Below, one piece after another: positions 8,600 through 17,565 of a stretch of DNA of 64,000 nt. The notes under the pieces are model-generated. The model saw nothing but the letters and a program-made list of their open reading frames with translations. It did no database searches and had not been told where the DNA came from. Where the stretch lies: the NCBI RefSeq assembly GCF_002368295.1, contig NZ_AP018248.1:8617094-8681093 (forward strand), written 5' to 3'. This DNA is from Tolypothrix tenuis PCC 7101 (GTDB taxonomy: Bacteria > Cyanobacteriota > Cyanobacteriia > Cyanobacteriales > Nostocaceae). The position numbers were made by a program, and so were the translations under genes. Positions within the stretch are counted from its first letter, which is position 1. Every line of letters starts with the position of its first letter.

Positions 8600-9582
8600 A
8601 TGGCTGCAAAATTCAGCAACAAGATAACTGGGGCAATTCTATCGACGGTTGTTTTCGCCACAATAGCTCTAGCTCAAAATCAGGTTTTATCTAATGTTAA
8701 CCGGCATAAAGATAGCGATGATGCACAAATAGTCCAGAGCCAAATATTAGCATCGCAGCCTGTAGTGACCGCAGTTGAATCTGTAGGTATGACGGTTTCT
8801 GATATGGATCGTGCAGTTGAATTTTATTCTCAGGTGCTTTCATTTAAGAAAGTCTCAGATGTAGAAGTTTTGGGTACAGAATACGAACAACTGCAAGGAT
8901 TATTTGGTGTACGGTTACGTGTGGTGCGTATGCAATTAGGTAATGAGACAATTGAGTTAACTGAGTATCTGACACCCAAAGGTAAACCAATTCCAATAGA
9001 CTCACGCAGTAACGATCATTGGTTTCAACATATTGCGATCGCAGTAAGTAATATGGATAAAGCTTATCAGCATTTACGCTCATTTAAGGTGCAACACGCT
9101 TCCACCGCACCCCAACGCATTCCCAACTCCAACAAAGCCGCAGCCGGAATCCGCGCTTTCTATTTGGCATCACCGTGCCAAAAAAGGAAAATCGTACGCT
9201 AAGAAAATTCGGAGCCAGTGCTACGCACAGTCGTTGCGCGGTTGAGGCTTGATAAATGCCCTCTACAACTGGCTTTCAGCTACAAAGTAAGAAACGCAGC
9301 TATCAACGTTTCTTAAACGGAATTTCAAGTTACGTCTCTATCTAATGAAATATTACTTCAGATATACATGGCTGAAAGTATTGCTATATAAAGCTTTCAG
9401 CCTTAGCGTACGATTTTCCCGTTTTGGCACGGTGATGCCCAATTGCTCAACGTTTACGAATTAATAAATCTGCGTTTGTTTCTCCTAGTGTTGTGGCAAT
9501 TCCTGGGCAGACATTAGGGTTTAAAAAGGGGTTTTTGGTTAGAGATCCAAATGGTCACATGATGCGGATTGTAGAGAAGTAA
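8600..9582 (+). pseudogene. exported double-VOC (glyoxalase-fold) protein, broken by a MITE and a deletion
   Basis: Starts with a signal-peptide-like segment, then one complete-looking VOC domain (from VESVGMTVSDMDRAVEFYS, about residue 54). The frame ends at 9202, inside an inserted element (9166-9439). After the element, coding resumes at about 9445 with RINKSAFVSPSVVAIPG and ends LVRDPNGHMMRIVEK at 9582, the typical last strand of a second VOC domain. The middle, most of domain two, is missing, so insertion was accompanied by deletion of perhaps 350-400 bp. Function lost or reduced to a one-domain product. Confidence 0.78.
9166..9439. mobile_element. MITE-like element with about 38-bp terminal inverted repeats
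   Basis: The left end (9166-9203) and right end (9402-9439) are inverted copies with only two mismatches: they begin GGCATCACCGTGCCAAAA and end with ATCGTACGCTAAG. The 274-bp unit has no coding capacity, but it has internal inverted motifs (GGCTTTCAGC/GCTGAAAG, GAAACG/CGTTTC). It interrupts the VOC gene. No clear target duplication is visible, consistent with a deletion at the site. Confidence 0.8.
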
Positions 9583-9655
9583 TCAAATGAGTAACCAACA
9601 GAAAAATATTGTTACTTTAACGTTAATCGAGAGCGATCGCTTTCGCAGTCAATAC

Positions 9656-10576
9656 TCAAGCAATTCGTAAACGCTCAATATCCTTCATTGGTGGCGCGCC
9701 AAACATACGGGAATATTCGCGGCTAAACTGAGAAGGACTCTCATAACCCACTTGGTACGCCGCATAGGTTGCATCCGCATTTTCAGCCAGCATTAGACGA
9801 CGGGCTTCCAATAGCCTCAACTGTTTTTGATATTGCAACGGACTCATTGAGGTCACTGCCTTAAAGTGCCGATGAAATGATGCAGGAGACATACTCGCTT
9901 GCTTTGCCAAATCATCAACGCGCAATGTTTTTGTAAACTCAGCTTTAATCTGTTTAATCACCTCTGCAACGCGCTGCATATGGCTGCCAGAGGTCGCAAT
10001 CTGCCAAACTGCTTCGTTTTGATCGCCCATCAAAAGACGGTAGTAGATTTCGCGAACGATCATCGGTGCCAGGAATGGAATATCCTGGGGCGTATCCAGA
10101 AGCTGCGTGAGTCGGGTGGCACAATCAATCAACGGGATATTAGCATCACTGACAAATAAGCCTCTGACTGAACTTTCTTTTTGAACTCGATTGCACTGGA
10201 TTTGATCGATAATCTCCCAAAGCCCAGTCGCGTCCAGGCTTAGTTTAAAGCATAGATACGGCTTATTCGGTGTCGCTGCGACAATATTTCCACTAAGTGG
10301 TAGATCCACTGTGGCAACAAGATATTGAGCAGCACCATAGTAATAGGTTTCCTTGCCTAGTAAGGTTTCTTTTTTACCCTGAAGAATAATGCAAAACGTC
10401 GGTTCATACACAGCGCAGACTGCTGTAGGCGCAGTTGATTCCCGGATAAATTCCAACTGAGCGATCGCCGTTGAATGAATCCCATCCCCCCTGCCATCCG
10501 TGTGACGGGTCACTAATTTCGTCAGTTCTTGACAAGCATCTATTGTGGTTTCGTGCTTTCGGGATTCATCTGCCAT
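9656..10576 (-). CDS. AraC-family transcriptional regulator
   Basis: A 306-residue regulator with an AraC_N-type cupin ligand domain (about 25-180; EPTFCIILQGKKETLLG) and a C-terminal double HTH (about 205-300; LRVDDLAKQASMSPASFHRHF and YQVGYESPSQFSREYSRMFG). Divergently oriented to the SDR gene at 10798, with about 220 bp between them. This AraC/SDR pairing is a frequent arrangement in which the regulator controls the oxidoreductase. The inducer is unknown. Confidence 0.93.
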   Translation of the reverse strand: MADESRKHETTIDACQELTKLVTRHTDGRGDGIHSTAIAQLEFIRESTAPTAVCAVYEPTFCIILQGKKETLLGKETYYYGAAQYLVATVDLPLSGNIVAATPNKPYLCFKLSLDATGLWEIIDQIQCNRVQKESSVRGLFVSDANIPLIDCATRLTQLLDTPQDIPFLAPMIVREIYYRLLMGDQNEAVWQIATSGSHMQRVAEVIKQIKAEFTKTLRVDDLAKQASMSPASFHRHFKAVTSMSPLQYQKQLRLLEARRLMLAENADATYAAYQVGYESPSQFSREYSRMFGAPPMKDIERLRIA

Positions 10577-10797
10577 ACTGTGTTCTTGTTAACGCTTAGC
10601 GGCGTGTCGTGAGAGAGATATGTCTCACCCTTTTGCTGTGCCTATTATAGAGGATTCTGTTGAGCATCGCCCTACTGCTTGAGAGGATTAGGCAATAACC
10701 TGCAAGGTTTGTGTATTTATAACTTCTTTTCTAAAGCCTATGATGAACCCATACCAGAAAGGCAATGAAAGGATAAGGCAATCAAGGAGATCAACCA

Positions 10798-11628
10798 ATG
10801 ACTCAGAAAACATGGTTCATTACAGGTGCTTCCCGTGGAATTGGAGCCGAAATCGCGAAAGCTGTTTTGAAAGCAGGAGACCAATTAATTGCCACCGCCC
10901 GCAACAAGACTGATCTGGATCAATTCGAGTCAAACCCCAATGTATTGACACTGAGCCTGGATGTTACCGACGAGGCTCAGGTGCAAGCGGCAGTTGCAGC
11001 AGGATTGGAACGCTTTGGGCAGATCGATGTGTTAGTCAACAATGCCGGATTCGGTGTACTGGGCGGCATCGAAGAAACCAGTGCAGACGAGGTTGAGCAG
11101 GTATACCGCACTAATGTCTTCGGGCTGTTGAATGTAACCCGCGCGGTATTGCCCAGTATGCGCCAGCACCGAAGAGGACACATTATCAACCTGTCGTCTG
11201 TTGGGGGCTATCAATCCTATCCAGGGTGGGGCATCTATTGCTCAACCAAATTTGCAGTTGAAGGCATTACCGAAGCTCTGCATGATGAGTTAGCGCCTCT
11301 GGGCATCCATGCAACTGTGGTCGAGCCGGGATACTTCCGAACCAATTTTCTCGATGGCAGCTCGCTCCAGCGAACTGCAATACAAATTCCTGATTATGCG
11401 GAGACTGTCGGTAAAACTCGTGAAATGGCATCCCAACGGAACTATCAACAACTGGGAGACCCCACCAAGCTCGCCCAAGCGATGTTACAGATCGTCAATG
11501 CAGATACTCCACCTCTACGCTTACCACTCGGTACAGACACCCTGCAAGTCATTGCTCTTAAAAACGCTTACGTCGAGCAGGAAACAGATCAGTGGCGTGC
11601 TTTAGCTGAATCTACTGATTACAGATAG
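10798..11628 (+). CDS. short-chain dehydrogenase/reductase (SDR)
   Basis: A 276-residue classical SDR: nucleotide-binding TGASRGIGAE at about 8-17, NNAGFG at about 81-86, catalytic Ser in LSSVGG and Tyr-x-x-x-Lys (YCSTK, about 147-151). ATG 10798 is preceded by AAGGAG. The substrate cannot be predicted. It is divergent from the AraC regulator, whose likely target it is. Its 3' end overlaps the tail of a decayed GFA gene on the other strand. Confidence 0.93.
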   Translation: MTQKTWFITGASRGIGAEIAKAVLKAGDQLIATARNKTDLDQFESNPNVLTLSLDVTDEAQVQAAVAAGLERFGQIDVLVNNAGFGVLGGIEETSADEVEQVYRTNVFGLLNVTRAVLPSMRQHRRGHIINLSSVGGYQSYPGWGIYCSTKFAVEGITEALHDELAPLGIHATVVEPGYFRTNFLDGSSLQRTAIQIPDYAETVGKTREMASQRNYQQLGDPTKLAQAMLQIVNADTPPLRLPLGTDTLQVIALKNAYVEQETDQWRALAESTDYR

Positions 11629-11782
11629 TGGGCGGTTCAACGGTTAGATTTGTGGCATGGCCTGTGCCCGTGCCTTTGCGACACCTTGAGCAGTGGCAAT
11701 GAACCATTTTTTGGAACGGCGGGTTCACTTCAAATTTCACCGTTCCACAAAGGCAACTACCCTGAATGCTAGAGTTGTTCAT
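11612..11782 (-). pseudogene. GFA-family (glutathione-dependent formaldehyde-activating fold) protein, N-terminal remnant
   Basis: The reverse frame from ATG 11782, with AAGGAGG immediately upstream, reads MNNSSIQGSCLCGTVKFEV and then MVHCHCSRCRKGTGTGHATN. The CxC and CxxC zinc ligands of the GFA fold are visible. It stops after 56 residues where the family has about 130, ending inside the SDR 3' end. It is probably cut by the rearrangement that brought the SDR here. Confidence 0.7.
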
Positions 11783-11923
11783 CTACCTCCTTGTTCAACT
11801 TTCGCATACCCAGCCTATTAATATGTCGGCTTTCTGTAAAAACCTTCTATCTTGAGAGGGATAAATAGTAACTATACCACATGCAAAATTACCAAAGTAT
11901 GAATTGCCAAAGTAAGGAAACTC

Positions 11924-12055
11924 ATGAGTTCATTTGTTCTTTGTTTTCAAGATATTGATCAAACAAAACTCACCTTTGTTGGGGGTAAAGGCGCGAAGTT
12001 GGGGGAACTATCCAGAATTGAGGAAATCGCACGCCCTTGTAGGTACTGGTGGTAG
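11924..12055 (+). pseudogene. phosphoenolpyruvate synthase-like N-terminal remnant
   Basis: A 43-codon frame starts MSSFVLCFQDIDQTKLTFVG and continues GGKGAKLGELSRI. This matches the first residues of PEP synthase or PEP-utilising phosphotransferases, where GGKGANLGEL is conserved. It runs out of homology and stops at 12055, leaving about 5 percent of a normal gene. Confidence 0.6.
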
Positions 12056-12075
12056 TTATTGGACGATTTAAACAC

Positions 12076-12112
12076 AATCTGCGGTTCGGTTGTGATTGCC
12101 AAACCGCAGATT
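12076..12112. terminator. 11-bp-stem hairpin downstream of the LeuRS-like gene
   Basis: Inverted arms AATCTGCGGTT (12076-12086) and AACCGCAGATT (12102-12112) enclose a 15-base loop. It lies 49 bases past the LeuRS-like stop (reverse strand). There is no long U-run, so its role as a terminator is only plausible. Confidence 0.45.
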
Positions 12113-12160
12113 GATTACGGGAACCGAAATGTGCGATCGCTTTCTACAGTTAAGTTGTGT

Positions 12161-13927
12161 TCAGGTGACAAAGTTAATTACTCGACCGGGAACGTAAACC
12201 ACACGCCCAAGCTCCTGATTTTTGAGATACCATTGAACTGCTTTTGTTTGTCTGGCGATCGCTATTGCTTCCTGTTGCGAAGCTTGCGGTGAAACGGTAA
12301 TTGTCGTTCGAGTACGTCCATTGATTTGCACTGCGACTGTTACCTGTTCGGTAATCAAAAATTCTGGCTCGAACTGAGGAAAAGTCTGCTGATGAATCGA
12401 GCCTGATTCACCCAATTGTTGCCAGAGTTCTTCAGTTACATGGGGTGCAAAGGGAGCCAACATCAACAGATATGACTTCAATTCCACCTCTGCAATACTC
12501 AACTTGGACTGCAACACATTAAAATAACTCATCAAGGCGGCGATCGCTGTATTATATTTCAGCGATTGCATATCTTCGGAAATCTTGTGGATTGTTTGAT
12601 GTAAACGCCGCTGTGATGCCAAATCTGGGGAATTGGGTTGCAAAGTATTTTTGTGTTTGCTCACCCATTGATACACTCGATCCAAGAATCGCCGGATACC
12701 AGCAATCCCGCGATCGCAAAAATCGCCACCTTGGTCGTATGGCCCCAAAAACATCAAGTAAGTCCGCAATGTATCTGCACCATATTCCTCAATGTAGCCA
12801 TCGGGATTCACCACATTGCCCTTCGATTTACTCATTTTGCCACCCTGTTTAGTCAGCAATCCGTGGGCGCGGAATCGCCGAAAGGGTTCCTCAAAGGGGA
12901 TATGCCCCAAATCATGCAACACCATTGTGATGAATCGACTGTACAACAGATGCAGCACAGAATGTTCTGCCCCACCAATATACATATCTACAGGTAACCA
13001 TTTAGCGGTAATTGCAGAATCAAATGGCACATCAGCGCGATCGCAGCAGGGATAGCGTAAAAAATACCAAGCGGAATCCAAAAAGTTATCAGACACATCC
13101 GTTTCTCGTCGCGCTGCACCACCACAGCCAGGACAGGTTGTATTGACGAATTCTGGAATGTCTGCCAAAGGGGAATTCCCAGTTCCTTGAGGCAACCAAT
13201 TCTCAGTTTCCGGTAACTGTACTGGTAATTGCTCCTCCGGAACAGGTACTATACCACAGCGATCGCAGTAAATAATCGGAATTGGCGGCCCCCAATAGCG
13301 TTGCCTGGAGATTAACCAATCTCGCAAGTGATACTGTACTGTGCCATCTATTTCGTCACGCCCAATCCAGTTGCGTTGAGCCGTTTTGACTTTTTCTGAC
13401 CAATCCAATCGCTCCAAATTGTCTAACAATTTTTGAGCATACTGAGTGATTTTGAAAAACCACTGTTCCAATTCTCGTTGAATGACAATGGTATTGCAGC
13501 GTTCGCATTCACCGCTAATCACCTGCTCATCGGCAAGTACTGTCTTGCATGAAGGACACCAGTTCACCGCCGCTTTTTTGCGAACGGCTAACCCAGCTTT
13601 GAACAACTGCAAGAATATCCACTGCGTCCATTTATAATACGCAGGATCGGTGGTCTGAATTTCGTGATTCCAGCAGAAACGATTGCCAATTCTTTGCAAC
13701 TGCGTTTCTCGAAATCGCTTCACATTACGGGCTGTCAATTCACGGGGATGAATCCCTTGCTTAATGGCAAAATTCTCGCTGTGAATGCCAAAAGCATCAA
13801 AGCCCATTGGCTCAAATACCGCTTTGCCCTGCATCGCCATGAAACGACCATAAATGTCTGCTCCAGTAAAAGCATAGACATTCCCAACGTGCAAACCCTC
13901 AGCAGAGGGATAGGGGAACATCATCAA
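12161..13927 (-). CDS. leucyl-tRNA synthetase-like protein lacking the CP1 editing domain; start uncertain
   Basis: Class Ia synthetase that would charge tRNA-Leu. Visible: HIGH-like HVGN near the N-terminus, zinc cysteines (CPSC, CERC, CDRC, CPGC), DWLISRQRYWG, KMSKS, the anticodon-binding helical region and the C-terminal VQINGRTRTTI domain. In usual LeuRS about 200 residues of CP1 editing domain separate the WIGR and YRLRDW motifs; here they are nearly adjacent (NWIGRDEIDGTVQYHLRDW), so editing is absent. The homologous frame extends upstream to 14104 (including YDHRAIEARWQSIW), but that part has no ATG, GTG or TTG. The first start codons are TTG/ATG at 13927-13919, just before MFPYPSAEG. 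Either a specialised paralogue with an odd start, or a 5'-damaged pseudogene. Confidence 0.8.
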   Translation of the reverse strand: MMMFPYPSAEGLHVGNVYAFTGADIYGRFMAMQGKAVFEPMGFDAFGIHSENFAIKQGIHPRELTARNVKRFRETQLQRIGNRFCWNHEIQTTDPAYYKWTQWIFLQLFKAGLAVRKKAAVNWCPSCKTVLADEQVISGECERCNTIVIQRELEQWFFKITQYAQKLLDNLERLDWSEKVKTAQRNWIGRDEIDGTVQYHLRDWLISRQRYWGPPIPIIYCDRCGIVPVPEEQLPVQLPETENWLPQGTGNSPLADIPEFVNTTCPGCGGAARRETDVSDNFLDSAWYFLRYPCCDRADVPFDSAITAKWLPVDMYIGGAEHSVLHLLYSRFITMVLHDLGHIPFEEPFRRFRAHGLLTKQGGKMSKSKGNVVNPDGYIEEYGADTLRTYLMFLGPYDQGGDFCDRGIAGIRRFLDRVYQWVSKHKNTLQPNSPDLASQRRLHQTIHKISEDMQSLKYNTAIAALMSYFNVLQSKLSIAEVELKSYLLMLAPFAPHVTEELWQQLGESGSIHQQTFPQFEPEFLITEQVTVAVQINGRTRTTITVSPQASQQEAIAIARQTKAVQWYLKNQELGRVVYVPGRVINFVT

Positions 13928-14216
13928 ATTGTAAAAAGGCTGAGCAGTTGTTGCTAAATCGACCTCATGCAGTTGTGTCTGCTGCCAGATGGATTGCCAT
14001 CGAGCTTCGATTGCGCGGTGGTCGTAAGTAAAAGCAGGTGGAATAGAATTGATCGGATCTGTTTGATCCGGCTTTATAGGTCCCAGTCGTGCATCATAAA
14101 ATTCTCAATGCTTACTTGTAATATTATTGTAATACAATCAATAGAGTTTGTTGCCAAATTCTAGCTAGGGAAGTACGCGCATTTTCGATTCCTGAGATTG
14201 GCTACATTGACATCCA

Positions 14217-14245
14217 CTCCCGCTAACCTTGCGGTGTAGCGGGAG
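14217..14245 (-). ncRNA. right-end hairpin / omegaRNA 3' region of the TnpB element
   Basis: Perfect 9-bp arms CTCCCGCTA (14217-14225) and TAGCGGGAG (14237-14245) lie just past the tnpB stop. In IS200/IS605-type elements this position holds the transposon end and the 3' part of the omegaRNA that guides TnpB; the guide itself would come from the flank below 14217 on the reverse strand. No sequence comparison was possible. Confidence 0.6.
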
Positions 14246-14256
14246 ATTCCCAAGAC

Positions 14257-15444
14257 TCACGACTTAGGTTTCTGTTTCTTCCCATTACTGGTTTTTCGCA
14301 ACTGCCCTTTAGACTTATGCCCATCAGGTCTTATGTTCGCTCCACAGACTGTAACGGTGTGTCCCACCGCCAAAATATTTCGACTGGCGTTGATATCCCT
14401 GTCGTGGTGTGTTCCGCAGTTGGGACAATCCCACTCTCTGATATTCAACGGCAGTTTATCAACGATATGCCCACAGTTTCCACAGCGTTTAGAACTAGGA
14501 AACCATCGGTCAATCTTTACCACTGTTCGACCATACCAAAGAGCTTTATATTCCAGTTGCCTGACCAACTCGCCCCACGCTGCATCACTGATAGCACGGG
14601 CAAGTTTAGGATTTTTGACCATGTTCTTAACTGCCAAATCCTCAACTACTATCGTTTGGTTTTCACGAATCAGTCGAGTTGTCAGTTTGTGCAGATGGTC
14701 AATTCTTGCATCGGAAATTTTAGCTTGAAGACGAGCTACTTTGAGTCTTGCTTTATCTCGATTGCAGGAAGATTTCTGTTTGCGACTCAAAGACTTTTGT
14801 GCTTTCCTCAACTTTTGATAGTGCGCCTCATACGCCTTGGGGTTAGCAATCTTTTCACCCGTACTCAAGGTAACAAGGCTACTCACCCCAACATCCAACC
14901 CTACAGCACTATCAACTGGTTGCAAAGTTTCGTCAGTCAGATTATTAATCCGCAAGCTGACAAACCATCGCCCAGAAGGTTCAAGCCTAACTGTGATGGT
15001 ACTAGGTTCGCACAATGCAGGCAGTTGTCTAGACCATTTAATCGGCAAAGGTTCAGAACACTTAGCCAAGTAGACTTGCCCATCCTTCCATCGGAAAGCA
15101 GACTTGGTAAACTCTGCACTACCCCCACTACGCTTCTTTTTGAAGTTAGGGTAATTTGCCCTACCAGCAAAGAAGTTAGTGAAAGCAGTTTGCAGATGTC
15201 TCAAGCCTTGTTGCAGTGGTACGCAGCTAACCTCATTCAAGAACTGAAGTTCTTCAAGTTTTTTCCACTGCGTCAACATAGCAGAAGACTGAACATAATC
15301 AACCTTCTGTTGTCTCTCATACCAAGCTTCGGTTCTCGCTGCCAAGGCTTTGTTAAACACCAACCGCACACAACCAATTGTCCGGCGCAATATCTGTTCT
15401 TGCTCGGTAGTTGGGTAAAAACGGTAGCGGTAGGCTTTTTCCAT
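14257..15444 (-). CDS. tnpB: TnpB, RNA-guided endonuclease of an IS200/IS605-family element
   Basis: A 395-residue OrfB/TnpB. The RuvC residues are present: Asp in GLDVGVSS (about 192), Glu in VVEDLAVKNM (about 271) and Asp in HDRDINASRN. The zinc ribbon CGNCG/CPNCG lies in between at about 320-340. The N-terminus MEKAYRYRFYPTTEQEQ is the family's usual start. It appears full length and undamaged. No TnpA lies beside it, so the element is a non-autonomous tnpB-only type. A 455-codon open frame on the other strand is only its shadow. Confidence 0.95.
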   Translation of the reverse strand: MEKAYRYRFYPTTEQEQILRRTIGCVRLVFNKALAARTEAWYERQQKVDYVQSSAMLTQWKKLEELQFLNEVSCVPLQQGLRHLQTAFTNFFAGRANYPNFKKKRSGGSAEFTKSAFRWKDGQVYLAKCSEPLPIKWSRQLPALCEPSTITVRLEPSGRWFVSLRINNLTDETLQPVDSAVGLDVGVSSLVTLSTGEKIANPKAYEAHYQKLRKAQKSLSRKQKSSCNRDKARLKVARLQAKISDARIDHLHKLTTRLIRENQTIVVEDLAVKNMVKNPKLARAISDAAWGELVRQLEYKALWYGRTVVKIDRWFPSSKRCGNCGHIVDKLPLNIREWDCPNCGTHHDRDINASRNILAVGHTVTVCGANIRPDGHKSKGQLRKTSNGKKQKPKS

Positions 15445-15595
15445 ACTTCACATTTTATCATTAAATCTGTGAAATACCTACAACTCGCTATGCATCAAAG
15501 TTTATTTACTCACTCGTCGCTCACCCCGTCACCTGTTTTGGCTTTGCCTAAATTCGGCTCAGGGGTGAAGCTCAAGCGGACTCCCCATTCCTGCG

Positions 15596-15630
15596 CCAGC
15601 GCTGCGGGAGGGTTTCCCTCCGCAGGCGAC
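15596..15630. repeat. GC-rich palindromic repeat
   Basis: CTGCGGGAGGG and CCCTCCGCAG flank a TTT loop, forming a strong hairpin in a locally G+C-rich stretch between tnpB and the kinase-like gene. Such GC-rich interspersed palindromes are common between cyanobacterial genes. It is possibly a leader or terminator structure, but not assigned. Confidence 0.5.
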
Positions 15631-15782
15631 TGGCATCCTCACTGCCAAGCTGTCGCTGTGGCGGGAGTCTCCTGGGGGTGTTAGATGAGAATCTAGATAT
15701 TACGGAAAGTCAGCCGGAAAAGCCACTCCATCTAGATTCGTTAACTGCTGACACTCAATGCACTGTAGCTAGACCCAGGAAA

Positions 15783-16898
15783 ATGGCTCAGAATCCTATA
15801 GAAATTAGAACCAAGAAATATTTCCACCTCAGTTCACAAATTGCTCAGTTAGATAATGCACAATTGCTTTCTTTGTTTAACAATAGTGAGTCGAATGATT
15901 CAAGTACAGGTTGGGGGAGAAATTACACCATAACTCTGGGAGAATCCCAGGTTTTCGTGAAACTTGTTCCTGTGACGGACATTGAATTTGACAACCTCTT
16001 TTCTACTAGAAACCTCTATAACTTACCGACTTACTGTAATTACGGCTTAGGTTCCACTGGTTTTGGAGTCTTTCGTGAACTCGTAACCCATATCAAGACA
16101 ACTAACTGGGTATTAGCAGGTGAAATTGCGACTTTTCCCCTAATGTACCATTATCGGATTATTCCCTTTTCTGGGCAGCGTGCTGATGTAGATAGAGAGC
16201 ATTACAAAAGTTACATAGAGTACTGGGGTAATAGTGAGAATGCTGGGAAATATTTATTAGATAGAGCAAATGCCAACTATGAATTAGTTCTCTTACTAGA
16301 ATACATTCCCCATATTTTGGAAACATGGCTACTCTTAAACCCGGACAAACTTCAGCAACCCTTGGATGAGTTACGCACAACGATTGACTTTTTGAGGATG
16401 AAGGGAATCATTCACTTTGACGCACATTTTCGTAATATTCTCACTGACGGCGAGCAAATTTATTTGAGCGATTTTGGCTTGGTACTGGACAAAAGTTTTG
16501 GGTTAACAACAGAAGAACAATCTTTTTTTGAGCAGAACAAATTTTATGATTACGGCGAAGTTCTGCGAAATCTAGGTCATTTGATTCGCGCACCTTATGA
16601 TTCATGTTCAGAAAACGACAAACGCAGAATCAGAGAAAAATATAGCATTCAAGAAAGTTTAAAACCTTATGAACAGCGCTCAATATTACTCGACAACATC
16701 GAACAAATATATGCTGACGGCGATATCAAGTTAAATGTTTTCTATGTTGCCAGCATTATTAAATACCGTAGCATCATTAAGCTGATGCAAAACTTCTTTG
16801 CTGCAATGTGGGATAACAAAAACAAGGATACAAAATTTCCGCACGCAGAACTAGAAATACTGCTCAAAGAGACAGGATTTATCCGTGATGCTGGATAA
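15783..16898 (+). CDS. protein kinase-like (Ser/Thr kinase fold) protein
   Basis: A 371-residue protein with kinase-fold signatures: a catalytic loop HFDAHFRNIL (about 211-220, H-x-D-x(4)-N) and the metal-binding SDFGLVLD (about 229-236). The upstream lobe has the possible ATP lysine in QVFVKLVPV. It could be a Ser/Thr kinase or an aminoglycoside/choline kinase-like small-molecule kinase; the fold is clear, the substrate is not. I choose ATG 15783 (MAQNPIEIRTKKYF); a GTG at 15678 would add 35 residues of ordinary-looking leader. Confidence 0.72.
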   Translation: MAQNPIEIRTKKYFHLSSQIAQLDNAQLLSLFNNSESNDSSTGWGRNYTITLGESQVFVKLVPVTDIEFDNLFSTRNLYNLPTYCNYGLGSTGFGVFRELVTHIKTTNWVLAGEIATFPLMYHYRIIPFSGQRADVDREHYKSYIEYWGNSENAGKYLLDRANANYELVLLLEYIPHILETWLLLNPDKLQQPLDELRTTIDFLRMKGIIHFDAHFRNILTDGEQIYLSDFGLVLDKSFGLTTEEQSFFEQNKFYDYGEVLRNLGHLIRAPYDSCSENDKRRIREKYSIQESLKPYEQRSILLDNIEQIYADGDIKLNVFYVASIIKYRSIIKLMQNFFAAMWDNKNKDTKFPHAELEILLKETGFIRDAG

Positions 16899-16959
16899 CA
16901 CGGCGGATAGTTCTCTTTTAATATTATTAATTCCTGCTGTATGCGTGTTTTTGAGAACT

Positions 16960-17490
16960 TCAATTTTGACTTTGCAAATATTCTGCATATTCAATTTTGA
17001 ATTCGCGTGCATTCTTGAAATCAGTAGAAAACTGCGAAAGCACTTCTACAACAGCATCTGTATCTGTTTGAGCTAAAGCGATAATTCCGGGCTGTTGAGG
17101 GATGCGAAACTGGTTGTGGTCGTGAAAAGTAATGGTGACAATTGTTCCTAGCGAATCTCCTTTTATTGACTTGATAGTACTCCACATCCAACGCTGTTGA
17201 TTTGTTTCTTCATGATTACCCCATTCTCTAGATATACTAAAATCACCAGGGAACCTCGGGTTTGGATATAAACCAACCTGTTTTATCTGTATATGAACTA
17301 GTCGAAACAGGAAATTTAAATAAACTCCATAAGCCATATCTCCCGCTTTGTTAAATGCACGCAATAATTTATCATTATGCTTTTGAATTAAGGTTTCCCA
17401 ATTGATAGCGATGTGGGCTTCAATGTATTTACCAATTGTAAAAATATCGGTTTTTTGGTTGGCTGATACAAATTCTGTTAATAATTCCAT
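16960..17490 (-). CDS. hypothetical protein
   Basis: A 176-residue soluble-looking protein that I do not recognise. It starts MELLTEFVSANQKTDIF and has no signal peptide or membrane segment. The middle is aromatic and basic (FRLVHIQIKQVGLYPNP) and the end mixed alpha/beta. It lies just before the AraC-type regulator on the same strand, convergent with the kinase-like gene, with 61 bases between their 3' ends. Confidence 0.65.
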   Translation of the reverse strand: MELLTEFVSANQKTDIFTIGKYIEAHIAINWETLIQKHNDKLLRAFNKAGDMAYGVYLNFLFRLVHIQIKQVGLYPNPRFPGDFSISREWGNHEETNQQRWMWSTIKSIKGDSLGTIVTITFHDHNQFRIPQQPGIIALAQTDTDAVVEVLSQFSTDFKNAREFKIEYAEYLQSQN

Positions 17491-17565
17491 TTATAGAAAC
17501 CTCACGATTCTGTTGCATCTTAATTTTGGCGTATAAAATATGGGAGGTATTGTAAAAAAATGACC

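Noticed and set aside
14165..14176. shared 12-mer CTAGGGAAGTAC with 63647 as a common element end
   Set aside because: The similarity stops after 12 bases on both sides, so chance is more likely than a shared transposon end.
14317..15684. 455-codon open frame antisense to tnpB
   Set aside because: It reads Ser/Arg/Cys-rich nonsense and mirrors the tnpB coding frame exactly; tnpB has all family motifs.
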